Below are positions 45,934 to 55,195 of a stretch of 64,000 nt of DNA, one piece after another. How positions within the stretch are numbered: the stretch's first letter is position 1; each line of letters opens with the position of its first letter. Position numbers and translations under genes: made by a program. The DNA is from Isosphaera pallida ATCC 43644 (GTDB taxonomy: Bacteria > Planctomycetota > Planctomycetia > Isosphaerales > Isosphaeraceae): positions 5,298,450 through 5,362,449 of the forward strand of contig NC_014962.1 in the NCBI RefSeq assembly GCF_000186345.1, given 5' to 3'. The notes beneath the pieces were generated by a model. The model saw nothing but the letters and a program-made list of their open reading frames with translations. It had not been told where the DNA came from and searched no databases.

Positions 45934-47988
45934 TCAAGACATCAACAACAACGCCAACAGCAGGATGGCCACTCCCAGCGCCGTCACCGCCGCGTAGGAT
46001 TGCACCAGACCGTTTTGATAGGGGGCGAACACCAGGCGGCCCAACAGTTTGGGCAGGCTGGCGATTCCGCGGGTCAACGGTTCGACTACCACGAGTTCGA
46101 AAATGTCGGACAGTTTGGCCAACCCCCGCGCTATCAGCACCACTGTGGCGTTATAGAACTCGTCCACCCGGAATTTGTTCAACGAGGCGAGGTATAGCGG
46201 ACGGGTCGTCGGATGGTCCGCCAGACGAACCGGCAGCGAGCCAACCTCGGGGCGTCCGTTGCGGTACCAATATAGCGCCGCGCCCAGACCCAGCAACCCG
46301 GCCAGCGTGCCTAATAACACGGTGGTCATATCGGTGTAAGAGTCGCGCCCGTGGGGCAACTCGTGCAGCCCTGGTGTGGCCTCCAGCCAATGCGCTAGCA
46401 GGTGCGAGGGTCCCAGCACGAACCCGGCTAGGGCTGCAAAGATCGTCAACACGACCAGCGGGCCGGTCATGATCGGCGGCGACTCCCGCCCGCGTTCATG
46501 ACCGTGGCCGTGGTCATGTCCATGTCCATGATCGTGGGCTTCGGCGGGGTCGGCTTCGGGGTCGGAGGGTGTGGGGAGTTTCTCCGGCCCTAGGAAGGTC
46601 ATGCAGAAGGCTCGACCGATGTAGAAGGCGGTCAAGAGTGCCGTCAGTAACGCGATCCAGTAGATGATTCCATAGCCCAGCGCGGCTCCTCCTTCGGACT
46701 GGCGGGAGGCTTCCTTGAGGGCGACCAAGATTTCGTCCTTGCTGAAGAAGCCGGAGGAGAGCGGGAACCCGGCTAGGGCCAGCGCGCCGACCGCGAAGGT
46801 CGAGGCGGTGATCGGCAACCGTCGCGCCAGGCCGCCGAACCGTCGCATGTCGATCACGCCACCCATCGCGTGCATCACGCTGCCGGATCCAAGGAACAGC
46901 AACGCTTTGAAGAAGGCGTGGGTGAGCAGATGGAACATCGCCGCGATCACCGCGAACTGCGCGACCTTGCCCACGCCGGCCCCCAGTGCCATGAACATGT
47001 AGCCGAGTTGACTGACTGTCGAGTAGGCCAGAACTCGTTTGAGGTCGGTTTGGGTCAGAGCGATGAGGGCCGAGACGATCGCGGTGAGGCAGCCGATGGT
47101 CGCCACGATCAGTTGGACCTGGGGCACCAGCGCAAACAGAGGGGCGGCGCGGGCCAGCAGATAGACCCCGGCGGTGACCATCGTGGCCGCGTGGATCAGC
47201 GCTGAGACCGGCGTGGGGCCTTCCATCGCGTCAGGTAGCCAGGTGTAGAGGGGAATCTGGGCGCTTTTGGCGGTCGCCGCCCAGAAGAGCAGCAGGGCAA
47301 TTGCCGTTAGGGTCGCCCCGGCTGCCTCGCTCAACTCGGGCGAGAGGATCGTATCGTCGTAGCGTGCCGAGTGGCCGAAGCTGGTCCAGATCAGGAAGAT
47401 CGCCAGTGCGAAGCCGACGTCGCCGATCCGGTTGACCAGAAACGCCTTGCGGGCCGCGTCGGCGGCCGAGGGTTTGGCATGGTAGTGGCCGATCAGGAGG
47501 TAACTGCACAACCCCACGCCTTCCCAACCGGCGTAGGTGAGCACGAAGTTATTGGACAGCACCAACAGGGTCATTGCGGCCACGAACAGCGACACCACCG
47601 CGAAGAATCGCGGTTGCGCCGAGTCATCGGCCATGTAGCCGACCGCGAAGATCACAATCAGCGCGGCCACGAAGGTGACCATGCCGATCATGGTCAGCGA
47701 CAGGCTGTCCAGCCTGAGTTCCACCGGGGCGCTGAGACCGGCGACCTCGATCCAGCGGTAGGCGACCGTCAACGCCTGGAAGGTCTCGCCGGCATCCGAG
47801 CCGCCGGTCGCGGCGGTGGGCAGGCCGAACAGCAGAAGGTTAGCGACCAACGCCGAGGCACCTACCCCGATCAGGGCCGGCAATGGGGCGTAACGGCCCA
47901 AGCGTCGTCCCAGGGCGAAGGTGGCGATCGCCGCCAACAAGGGCAGGCCCGGCACCAGCCAGGCGTTCGAGGCCAGCGCGTCAATCAC
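45934..47988 (-). CDS. nuoL: NADH-quinone oxidoreductase subunit L
   Basis: 684 residues from a GTG that overlaps the nuoK stop by 8 bases. Proton-channel subunit with the long lateral helix at the C-terminus. Seen: GWEGVGLCSYLLIGHY, NRIGDVGFALAIFLIW, QIPLYTWLPDAMEGPTPVSA, LIHAATMVTAGVYLLAR and QTDLKRVLAYSTVSQLGYM. Around residues 480-500 there is a His-rich insert (HDHGHGHDHGHGHERGRE) in a loop ahead of the last core helices. Length is otherwise close to the usual 610-690. Translational coupling to nuoK is expected. Confidence 0.96.
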   Translation of the reverse strand: MIDALASNAWLVPGLPLLAAIATFALGRRLGRYAPLPALIGVGASALVANLLLFGLPTAATGGSDAGETFQALTVAYRWIEVAGLSAPVELRLDSLSLTMIGMVTFVAALIVIFAVGYMADDSAQPRFFAVVSLFVAAMTLLVLSNNFVLTYAGWEGVGLCSYLLIGHYHAKPSAADAARKAFLVNRIGDVGFALAIFLIWTSFGHSARYDDTILSPELSEAAGATLTAIALLLFWAATAKSAQIPLYTWLPDAMEGPTPVSALIHAATMVTAGVYLLARAAPLFALVPQVQLIVATIGCLTAIVSALIALTQTDLKRVLAYSTVSQLGYMFMALGAGVGKVAQFAVIAAMFHLLTHAFFKALLFLGSGSVMHAMGGVIDMRRFGGLARRLPITASTFAVGALALAGFPLSSGFFSKDEILVALKEASRQSEGGAALGYGIIYWIALLTALLTAFYIGRAFCMTFLGPEKLPTPSDPEADPAEAHDHGHGHDHGHGHERGRESPPIMTGPLVVLTIFAALAGFVLGPSHLLAHWLEATPGLHELPHGRDSYTDMTTVLLGTLAGLLGLGAALYWYRNGRPEVGSLPVRLADHPTTRPLYLASLNKFRVDEFYNATVVLIARGLAKLSDIFELVVVEPLTRGIASLPKLLGRLVFAPYQNGLVQSYAAVTALGVAILLLALLLMS

Positions 47989-48439
47989 GTCGTTGCTCCC
48001 AGACCGGACCGGAGAGGGCCGGTTTCACGCCGGCGCGGGGGAGTTTGGGGTAGGTCTCGGGACCGGGTATCTGTTCGATCGGCTCGGCCAATTCCGGATC
48101 GTCCGGCGGAAGCGGCGCGTCAGCCTCCCGCAGCTCGGTCCACAACGACACGTCCAGCGATTGGCGGCGGCTGAACAGAATCAGGATCAACGCCAACGCC
48201 AAACCCGCCTCGCACGCGGCCACCGTCAAAATCAGAATCGTGAAAACTTGTCCATTCCAATTGCCGTGATACCGGCCAAAGCCCACGAAGGTGAGGGCCA
48301 CGCCTTGAAGCATCAACTCGACCGACAGGAACATGACGATTAGGTTGCGTCGGGTGAGAAACCCGATCATCCCCAGCGCGAATAGGGTTGCGCCGACGAT
48401 CATCGCGTTCACCAGATCGGGGTACAGAAACGGCGGCAT
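47981..48439 (-). CDS. nuoK: NADH-quinone oxidoreductase subunit K
   Basis: 152 residues, of which the first ~100 are a normal three-helix NuoK (ATLFALGMIGFLTRRNLIVM, LSVELMLQGVALTFVGFGRY, FTILILTVAACEAGLALALI) with the conserved membrane glutamates of the SVELML and AACEAG segments. The remaining ~50 residues form a Pro-rich soluble tail ending PVWEQRRD, absent from typical NuoK. The stop overlaps the nuoL start. The gap to nuoJ upstream is 117 bases. Confidence 0.95.
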   Translation of the reverse strand: MPPFLYPDLVNAMIVGATLFALGMIGFLTRRNLIVMFLSVELMLQGVALTFVGFGRYHGNWNGQVFTILILTVAACEAGLALALILILFSRRQSLDVSLWTELREADAPLPPDDPELAEPIEQIPGPETYPKLPRAGVKPALSGPVWEQRRD

Positions 48440-48556
48440 GGCGGAGGGTCGCTCGGGGTCGGATGGGGTCGGAACGGAGGGAGAGGGAACGAGGACGTTG
48501 CGAACACGTTTACATTTACATTTGGGCCCAGGGTCCCGGGTTGGGCGTGGTTGTTG

Positions 48557-49534
48557 TCAGGGACGGGGCGGGTTCAAGGGGGCCGGGGTGGGTAAGGGAC
48601 CGACGGCCATCCAGGGACGCGCTGCGTCGTCGGGCGGGTCGGGGGTGTCGTCGCGGCCTTCGGGCGAGCCGCTCCGTCCGCGTTGGGGCAGGGCGATGAT
48701 TGCCACGGCACCGACCATGCTGACGAAGAGAAGCGCAGCGGCCACCAGCACCGAGACGACGTGATCGCTGTAGAGGGTGCCGCCTAGGGCCGCGACGTGG
48801 GGGGGTGGGTTGGCTTGGGCGGGCAGGGTCGCCAGCATTTGTTCCACGCTGATGGTGGGGGCGAGCCGGGCGGTCGGGGCGAGGGCTGCCTGGGCGATGC
48901 GGTCGGCGGGGTCCGACGAGCCCGCGGCCCCTCGCGCTACGGCGGCTGAGCGGGCTTCTAGCGGGGCGGTCGCTTCGGGCGACGGGCCAAGCGGTGGGGC
49001 CGAGCGGGCTGCGAGGATGGCGTAGAGCAAAGTCCAGAGCAGCAGCGAGACGCCGAAGACCGCCGCTTTGGGGTTGCGGCTCATTCGGTCGTAGGTAGCC
49101 CGGCCTTGTTGTTGGGCCAGCATGATCACGAATAGAAACATCACGATGATCGCCCCGGCATAGACGATCACCGTTCCCGCCGCCAGGAACTGTGCTCCGG
49201 CCAGGAGGAACAGTCCGGCGGTCGAAAGCACCGTCACCGCGAACCAAAGTGCCGAATGCACCGGGTCGCGGCTGGCGATCATCGCCGCGGCCGCGGCCAC
49301 TGCTGAGAGGCTGAAGACAGTGTGGAACACGGCCGAGATCAGCGGGCTGGGCGGACGCAGAAACAACGCCAGGACCGCCAGGGCCAGCAACAGCAGCACG
49401 CCGCCAATCACGCCCGAGCGTTTGGACTTACCGACGCCGTGGCGATGAGGCAGCACCAAAAAGGTGCCCGCGGCTCCCAACAGGGTCACCACCGCGGCCA
49501 GGATCACATCCCGCGCCAGGTTGGGTTCGATCAC
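48557..49534 (-). CDS. nuoJ: NADH-quinone oxidoreductase subunit J
   Basis: 325 residues, longer than the usual 165-200. The GTG start overlaps the nuoI stop in a GTGA arrangement, so translational coupling is expected. The membrane core is recognisable: ALWFAVTVLSTAGLFLLAGA, QFLAAGTVIVYAGAIIVMFL and VIMLAQQQG. A long Ala/Pro-rich segment (about residues 185-255) is inserted before the final helix (VSVLVAAALLFVSMVGAVAI), and a ~40-residue Asp/Pro-rich tail follows. Membrane subunit of complex I next to the quinone/proton coupling region. Confidence 0.93.
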   Translation of the reverse strand: MIEPNLARDVILAAVVTLLGAAGTFLVLPHRHGVGKSKRSGVIGGVLLLLALAVLALFLRPPSPLISAVFHTVFSLSAVAAAAAMIASRDPVHSALWFAVTVLSTAGLFLLAGAQFLAAGTVIVYAGAIIVMFLFVIMLAQQQGRATYDRMSRNPKAAVFGVSLLLWTLLYAILAARSAPPLGPSPEATAPLEARSAAVARGAAGSSDPADRIAQAALAPTARLAPTISVEQMLATLPAQANPPPHVAALGGTLYSDHVVSVLVAAALLFVSMVGAVAIIALPQRGRSGSPEGRDDTPDPPDDAARPWMAVGPLPTPAPLNPPRP

Positions 49535-50136
49535 GACTCTCGGGCCTCGCTCAAGGCGGCGACGGAAACGGAGGGGGAACCGGCAGCGGCCGCGACCACT
49601 TCCGCCGGACCGGTCGATTTCATCGGTTCGGTCTCTCGGGTCAGGTCAAACACCGAGAGCAGCTTGGTTTTATCGAAAATCATTTCTTCCCGCGAGAGGC
49701 CGGTCAGGTCGTAAAGCCCGGTCAATTCGATAGCGTCCACTGGGCAGGCTTCCTCGCACATCCCGCAGTAGATGCAACGCAGTTCGTCGATGACGAAGCT
49801 TTCGGGGTATTTTTCCCGATCCGGCCAACTTGGCGGCGCGGTTGCCGGCACAATATCAATGCAATGCACCGGGCAGGCTGTGGCGCACAACATGCACGCC
49901 ACGCATTTGACCCGGCCCTCCTCGTCCTTGTTGAGCCGGTGTACTCCCCGATAGTTCTGGCTGGGGGTGTGGACCTCTTCGGGGTACTGACTAGTCAGGT
50001 GACGGCCCATCACCGTACCGAGCATATGGTGCGCCGTTAGGGCCAACCCGGACAAGACCTGGGGCAAGTAGGTGCGTTCCGCCAAAGTCAGCTTGGGCGG
50101 CTCCAGCTTCTTCAGCCGGGGGTCGTCGATCTTCAT
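49531..50136 (-). CDS. nuoI: NADH-quinone oxidoreductase subunit I (2x[4Fe-4S])
   Basis: 201 residues. Two ferredoxin-type motifs, CVACMLCATACPVHCI and CIYCGMCEEACPVDAI, bind clusters N6a and N6b that pass electrons toward NuoB. YPEEVHTPSQNYRGVHRLNK and the N-terminal amphipathic helix are typical of NuoI. The last ~35 residues (Ala/Val/Ser-rich) are a non-conserved extension. Coupled to nuoJ by start-stop overlap; nuoH lies 148 bases upstream. Confidence 0.97.
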   Translation of the reverse strand: MKIDDPRLKKLEPPKLTLAERTYLPQVLSGLALTAHHMLGTVMGRHLTSQYPEEVHTPSQNYRGVHRLNKDEEGRVKCVACMLCATACPVHCIDIVPATAPPSWPDREKYPESFVIDELRCIYCGMCEEACPVDAIELTGLYDLTGLSREEMIFDKTKLLSVFDLTRETEPMKSTGPAEVVAAAAGSPSVSVAALSEARES

Positions 50137-50284
50137 CGCGGGCGAACTCCCGAAATGTTTCGGAATCCGAATCGAGTCGAAGCAACGGGATGGGACGAGG
50201 GCGGGAGCGGGCGGAGCGCAACAACCATACCATTGCGATGCGGACAGGTCGCCTGGCCTTGCACAGGGGCGGATGCCGCGGGGG

Positions 50285-51364
50285 TCAACCCCGCAGGAAC
50301 TGAACTGCCGTCGCGGTTACCACCAGATTGAGCAGCGCCAGGGGAATCAGGGCCTTCCAAGCCAGGTTCATCAGCGTGTCGTAGCGGAAGCGGAACAAGG
50401 TCCAACGCACCCACATGATGAAAAAGATCAACGCGCCGACCTTGACGCAAAGCACCACCGTCTTGAGCAGCGCTGGCACCCAGCCGGTCTGATCCTGGTC
50501 CAGCACATGGTGGAACGGGAACGGCAAGTCCCAACCGCCCAGGAACAGGATCGCCACCAGCAGGCTCACCGCGATGACATGCAAATATTCGCCCAAGAAG
50601 AACATTGCCCACCGCATCGAGGAGTACTCGGTGTGGAAGCCGCCCACCAGTTCCTGTTCCGACTCCGGCAGGTCGAACGGCAGCCGGTTAGTCTCCGCAA
50701 AGGCGCTGACCAGAAAGATGAAAAAGCCCAAGGGTTGGGCCACGATCCCCCACACGTTGCGGTCCTGCCAGTGGATAATCCGGGTCAAGTCGAGTGAACC
50801 GGCCAGCAACACCATGCCCATGATCGACAAACCCAGCGGCACCTCGTAGCTGATAATCTGGGCACTAGAGCGCAAACCTCCTAGAAACGAATACTTATTG
50901 TTCGACGAATACCCCGCCAACACCACCCCGTACACTGTCAAGCTGCTGACGGCAAACATATAAAGAATGCCGATATCCACATGAGGTGCAATCTGGAATT
51001 GAATTGGCCCAACCGGCCCGATGTACAGTCCATCGGCCGAGACTGGTCCAAACGGGACGACTGCGTAGGTAATCAGGCCGCCGATCATGGCGATCATGGG
51101 AGCCAAAGTGAACAGCGGCTTGTTCACATACGCTGGGGTGAAATCCTCCTTGACCAGCAGTTTCAAGCCATCGGCAATCGCTTGAATCAACCCAAGTGGT
51201 CCGGCTCGGTTAGGTCCCAGGCGGTCCTGCGCGAAGGCGGCCACCTTGCGTTCCAGCAGAATCAGGTAGGCGGTCACGCCCATCGTCGTGCCGATCACCA
51301 CGGCCATCTGGATCAGGCCCAGGCCGAACAAGATGTTCAACAGGTCGATCAGGGGTTGGGGCAT
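50285..51364 (-). CDS. nuoH: NADH-quinone oxidoreductase subunit H
   Basis: 359 residues from the ATG at 51364; the longer in-frame option adds a Cys/Pro-rich stretch that looks non-coding. Membrane subunit forming the quinone chamber. Diagnostic segments: ERKVAAFAQDRLGPNRAGP, GLIQAIADGLKLLVKEDFTP, GYSSNNKYSFLGGLRSSAQI, AFAETNRLPFDLPESEQELV and GFHTEYSSMRWAMFFLGEY. Size is normal for the family. Confidence 0.97.
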   Translation of the reverse strand: MPQPLIDLLNILFGLGLIQMAVVIGTTMGVTAYLILLERKVAAFAQDRLGPNRAGPLGLIQAIADGLKLLVKEDFTPAYVNKPLFTLAPMIAMIGGLITYAVVPFGPVSADGLYIGPVGPIQFQIAPHVDIGILYMFAVSSLTVYGVVLAGYSSNNKYSFLGGLRSSAQIISYEVPLGLSIMGMVLLAGSLDLTRIIHWQDRNVWGIVAQPLGFFIFLVSAFAETNRLPFDLPESEQELVGGFHTEYSSMRWAMFFLGEYLHVIAVSLLVAILFLGGWDLPFPFHHVLDQDQTGWVPALLKTVVLCVKVGALIFFIMWVRWTLFRFRYDTLMNLAWKALIPLALLNLVVTATAVQFLRG

Positions 51365-51469
51365 GGCGGAGCGGCCTTTGGGAGGGGACGATGCGGGAGG
51401 ACGACAACAACACAGGGAGCAAGGGTGTCGCGCCGACGGGCGATCATCCAAGGGGGCGGTTGGAAGCGA

Positions 51470-53254
51470 TCAGAACGACACCTCGACTCGCTCCTGCTTG
51501 GGGAGGAACCAGGTATCTTGGAAGGGTTCGAAGCCGTCGGGTGCTGGAGGCGCTCCGTTGTCCAGCGCCGAACCGTCTGGCTTGAGCGGCTCCAGCACCA
51601 CACCCAGCGGCGGCACCACACCGTCTCGGACCGCCTGGAACGCCGGGATCGTCTGACCAAGTTCCGCCAGCGCCTGCGACGACTTGGGCGGCAGGTCGGC
51701 GCGGCCCAACAGGAGTGCTGCGATGTCCAGGTCGGGCAGCGTACCGGGGCGGGGCGGCAGTGCCGCCTTGCTGCGTTGCAGGCGGCCTTGGGCATTGACG
51801 TAGCAACCGGCTTTCTCAACGGCGGTGGCTCCAGCCAGCACAAGGTCGGCCAGATGGGCCAGTGGGCTGATTCGGGTGTCGGTCAGGCTGACGAAGCTGA
51901 CGTGATTGCGGATCATCTCGGCTGTCGTCTGGTCGATCCAGTCGATTGGCGAGCCGATCGCCAGGTGGACCGCCTGGAAGCGGCCCGCGGCAACTTGCTC
52001 CAGCGCCGCCTTGAATCCGATCACTTCACCTTGGAAGTGCCGCAGCACCGCCTCGACACCCAGGCGGTTGGGGGCTTTCTCGGCCCGGATGACGAACGAA
52101 CGCGGTACCACGAAGCTCGTGTCACCGCTGCGGCCAGTGCGCTTGTCTGGCGCGAAGATGCGATCCACACCTTCGAACGTCACCGGACCCAGCGCCAGGG
52201 TGATGCGTTCACCCAGGCTTTTGAGGTAAGAGGCCAGCCAGAAGGCTTCTTCGACCGTCTGGTATGGCCCGATCACTCCCAGGATCGCTCCCCCTTCGGC
52301 GGCGATGGTGTGGAGCCGACGGCCCAATTCCGCGACCGCCTCCAATGGTTCGATAGCGACATGGTCGGCCCCGGGGGTCTCCAAACGGAAGCACCCCGGC
52401 AGCAGATCCTCAGCGTGGGCGTCCCCGGCGCTATAGCGTCCGGCGTCGCAGATCCAGTAATCGTTGACTTCGGGGTTGTGCCGTGGCTTGTACCGCCAGA
52501 CTCGTCCCTTATTGGTTTCGACCGAGAGGTTGCAACCGCTGGAGCAGCGGGTGCAAATCCCGTCGTGTTTGGTGAGATACCAAGCGCGTTGGGCGTGCAG
52601 GGTGGTGGTGTCCAACAGCGCGCCAACCGGACAGAGATCGACCACGTTGCCGGAAAGCGGGTTGTCCACGGCGAGGTCGGCGAAGACGTCGATTTCGGCG
52701 TGGTGGCCGCGACGTATGACCTGGAGTTCGCCGGTCTGGGAGATTTCCCGGGTGAACCGCACGCAGCGGGTGCACATGATGCAGCGGTCCTGATTCAGCT
52801 GAATCGTGGGCGAAACCTGCTTGCGGGGGTTGATGGTCCGCTCCTCGACGAAGCGGTGGACGGCTTGACCGCGTTCGTAGGAGTAGTCCTGCAACCCGCA
52901 TTCCCCCGCTTGATCGCACACCGGACAATCCAGCGGGTGGTTGAGCAGCAGGAATTCCATAATCATCTTTTGATGATTCTTGACTTTCTCGCTGTCAGTG
53001 CGGATGGCGGTGCCGTCCTTGGCGGGGGTTTGGCAACCGGGGACGAGTTTGGGAATCCATTTGACCTCGCCGCTGGCCGGGTCTTTGGTGCCGATCTCGA
53101 CCTCGCACATACGGCAGTTGGCCACCACCGATAGCGCGGGGTGCCAGCAGTAGTAGGGAATCTCGACCCCGAACCGGGCCGCGGCCTGGATGGCGTTGAG
53201 CTTCTCGTGGTCGGGCAGGGTGTAGTCGATCCCGTTGATCTGGATCGTCGCCAT
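51470..53254 (-). CDS. nuoG: NADH-quinone oxidoreductase subunit G
   Basis: 594 residues starting MATIQINGIDYTLPDHE; GAGGTGG precedes the ATG. Iron-sulfur subunit of the peripheral arm. Seen: the plant-type [2Fe-2S] site (YYCWHPALSVVANCRMCEVE plus PGCQTP), the His/Cys-ligated cluster site (NHPLDCPVCDQAGECGLQDY), DRCIMCTRCVRF with VDLCPVGAL, and the molybdopterin-oxidoreductase-like [4Fe-4S] segment CTRCSSGCN. The catalytic-like domain is shortened compared with the ~900-residue E. coli NuoG, as in many other bacteria. NuoG lies between nuoF and nuoH. Confidence 0.96.
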   Translation of the reverse strand: MATIQINGIDYTLPDHEKLNAIQAAARFGVEIPYYCWHPALSVVANCRMCEVEIGTKDPASGEVKWIPKLVPGCQTPAKDGTAIRTDSEKVKNHQKMIMEFLLLNHPLDCPVCDQAGECGLQDYSYERGQAVHRFVEERTINPRKQVSPTIQLNQDRCIMCTRCVRFTREISQTGELQVIRRGHHAEIDVFADLAVDNPLSGNVVDLCPVGALLDTTTLHAQRAWYLTKHDGICTRCSSGCNLSVETNKGRVWRYKPRHNPEVNDYWICDAGRYSAGDAHAEDLLPGCFRLETPGADHVAIEPLEAVAELGRRLHTIAAEGGAILGVIGPYQTVEEAFWLASYLKSLGERITLALGPVTFEGVDRIFAPDKRTGRSGDTSFVVPRSFVIRAEKAPNRLGVEAVLRHFQGEVIGFKAALEQVAAGRFQAVHLAIGSPIDWIDQTTAEMIRNHVSFVSLTDTRISPLAHLADLVLAGATAVEKAGCYVNAQGRLQRSKAALPPRPGTLPDLDIAALLLGRADLPPKSSQALAELGQTIPAFQAVRDGVVPPLGVVLEPLKPDGSALDNGAPPAPDGFEPFQDTWFLPKQERVEVSF

Positions 53255-53444
53255 CGGGGGGACCACCTCGACGCTACGGGGTTAGGAAGGGGGTGGAGTT
53301 TGGAAGTCGAGTCCACACGACACAGCACAACAAGTCGAACACGACAGGGGGGCATCCCGCGACTTGGAACCCCGGCGGACCGCTTGAAAACGGGGTCGCG
53401 GACCGCTGGTGGGGAGTTGGTAAGTCGGTGGGCAAAGCGAACCG

Positions 53445-54872
53445 TCAGGAGGAGGCGGTCAACGCGGGCAGACTCGATGGAGCCGGCCGCGCTGCGGGGG
53501 CTTGGAGTTGGCCCGGCCTCATCGGAATGGGCAGGTCGTAGATCGGTCCGGTTGGCACGCCTTGGGCGATTGCGGTTTGCAACGGTGTGGGCAGAGAGGC
53601 CGGGTTCTGATGCGTGCGGATATATTCTTCCAACTCACCGCGGAACTTGGCCAGGGCGTTTTTGACCGGCCAGGCCGCGCCGTCGGCCAACCCGCAGATC
53701 GTGGTCCCCGGCGTGATGCCCATGTTCTGGGAGAGTTGCTCAAGAATGTCGAGGTCTTCCAAACGTCCACCGCCGTTCTTGATCCGGTGGATGGTCTTGT
53801 TGAGCCAGTTGGTCCCTTCGCGGCAGGGGGTGCATTGGCCGCAGCTTTCATGCGCGAAGAACCGGGCGCAGATCGCCAGATAGTCGATGATGGGCATGGT
53901 TTCGTCCAGCACCGTCACCGCCGCGGTTCCCAAACCGAGGCAGCCGGTGGGCCGTAGCGCCTCGAAGTCGAGCGGCACGTCGAACTCCGACTCAGCCAGC
54001 AGGCCCATACTGATCCCGCCGGGCACCGCCGCCTTGGCCTTGCGACCTTTCCAAACTCCACCGGCGTGCTCCTCGATCAATTGGCGGGTGGTCACTCCCA
54101 GGGGAAGCTCAACGCAGACCTGTTTGTTGACGTGACCTGACACGCAATAGAGTTTGGGGCCGTAGCTCTTGGGCGTGCCAATCGACTTGAACCAGTCGGC
54201 CCCGCGCTCGACAATGTGCGGCACGCAGCAGAGCGTCTCGACATTGTTGACCACGGTGGGCTTGCGAAAGGCCCCTTCAACGGCAGGGAAGGGGGGTTTG
54301 ATCCGAGGCCAGCCCCGTTTGCCTTCCAAACTTTCGATCAAACCGGTTTCCTCGCCGCAGATGTAGGCCCCCGCCCCTCGATGTAACACCACCTTGAGGT
54401 CGAAGCCGGAGCCGTAAATGTTGCGGCCCAAATGACCAGCCGCCTCCGCCTCGGCGATCGCCCGCTCCATCATCTTGTAGCCGGCGATATACTCAAACCG
54501 CAGATAAACATAGGCGGTCGTCGCGCGGGTAGCGAAGCAGCTGATCAGAATCCCTTCAAGGAACTGATGGGGGTCCCGTTCGATCAGCAGGCGGTTGTTG
54601 AAGGTGGCCGGTTCGGACTCGTCACCGTTGACGCACATCAGCGTCTCGGTTCGGTCTTTGGGTAGGAACGACCATTTCAGGCCAGTCGGGAAGCCCGCCC
54701 CGCCGCGTCCCCGCAGTTCGGACGCTTTGACCAAGTTGACCACGTCATCGGGACTCATGGTGGTCAGCGCCTTGCGGGCGGCTTGATAGCCCCCCCGCGC
54801 TTCGTACACCCTGAGCGTGTGACCGTTCTCGACGTTCCAATTTCGGGTCAGGACCGGTTCGAATTGGGCCAC
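53445..54872 (-). CDS. nuoF: NADH-quinone oxidoreductase subunit F (NADH/FMN-binding)
   Basis: 475 residues from a GTG after GGGGAG. It binds NADH and FMN and starts electron flow in complex I. Seen: ELRGRGGAGFPTGLKWSFLP (FMN/NADH glycine-rich loop), VNGDESEPATFNNRLLIERD, GAGAYICGEETGLIESLEGK and ESCGQCTPCREGTNW ([4Fe-4S] N3). The C-terminal ~35 residues are a Pro/Ala-rich tail. It is the first gene of the visible nuo cluster; the partner subunit gene nuoE is not directly upstream. Confidence 0.97.
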   Translation of the reverse strand: MAQFEPVLTRNWNVENGHTLRVYEARGGYQAARKALTTMSPDDVVNLVKASELRGRGGAGFPTGLKWSFLPKDRTETLMCVNGDESEPATFNNRLLIERDPHQFLEGILISCFATRATTAYVYLRFEYIAGYKMMERAIAEAEAAGHLGRNIYGSGFDLKVVLHRGAGAYICGEETGLIESLEGKRGWPRIKPPFPAVEGAFRKPTVVNNVETLCCVPHIVERGADWFKSIGTPKSYGPKLYCVSGHVNKQVCVELPLGVTTRQLIEEHAGGVWKGRKAKAAVPGGISMGLLAESEFDVPLDFEALRPTGCLGLGTAAVTVLDETMPIIDYLAICARFFAHESCGQCTPCREGTNWLNKTIHRIKNGGGRLEDLDILEQLSQNMGITPGTTICGLADGAAWPVKNALAKFRGELEEYIRTHQNPASLPTPLQTAIAQGVPTGPIYDLPIPMRPGQLQAPAARPAPSSLPALTASS

Positions 54873-55195
54873 GATGATCTCCCCTCAGTTGGGCCGGGTC
54901 TCGACTCGCCACGCTGGGGAACATCCCGCCGTGCGTCCCTTGGTTGTTCCCGTCGCGGTGACGGAAACCAGACAGGGCGCGAATCACGCGGAATAGGCCC
55001 TTGGGCGGATTACGGTTGGGACTTTGTGAAACTCTTCACGATCCCAAACCGAGAAAATGCGGCGCGAATGCGCCGCAGCGAAGCGCGGAGAATCTTGACG
55101 CGACCTATTGTACCTTCCCACCGTCCCCCGTCAACGACCCTGCCCGGAGAGGACTTATCCCGGTTGAAACGGCCTGCGATGATCGGAAGAGGTCA
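54873..55195. other. Divergent region upstream of the nuoF-N cluster
   Basis: About 320 bases expected to hold the nuo promoter on the minus strand. No strong sigma70 hexamer pair was found by eye, and no gene fits, so nuoE is not hidden here. Confidence 0.45.

Noticed and set aside
50981-53134. 717-codon open frame on the plus strand.
   Set aside because: It lies antisense to nuoG/nuoH, whose iron-sulfur and membrane motifs are unmistakable. Long antisense frames are common at this GC.
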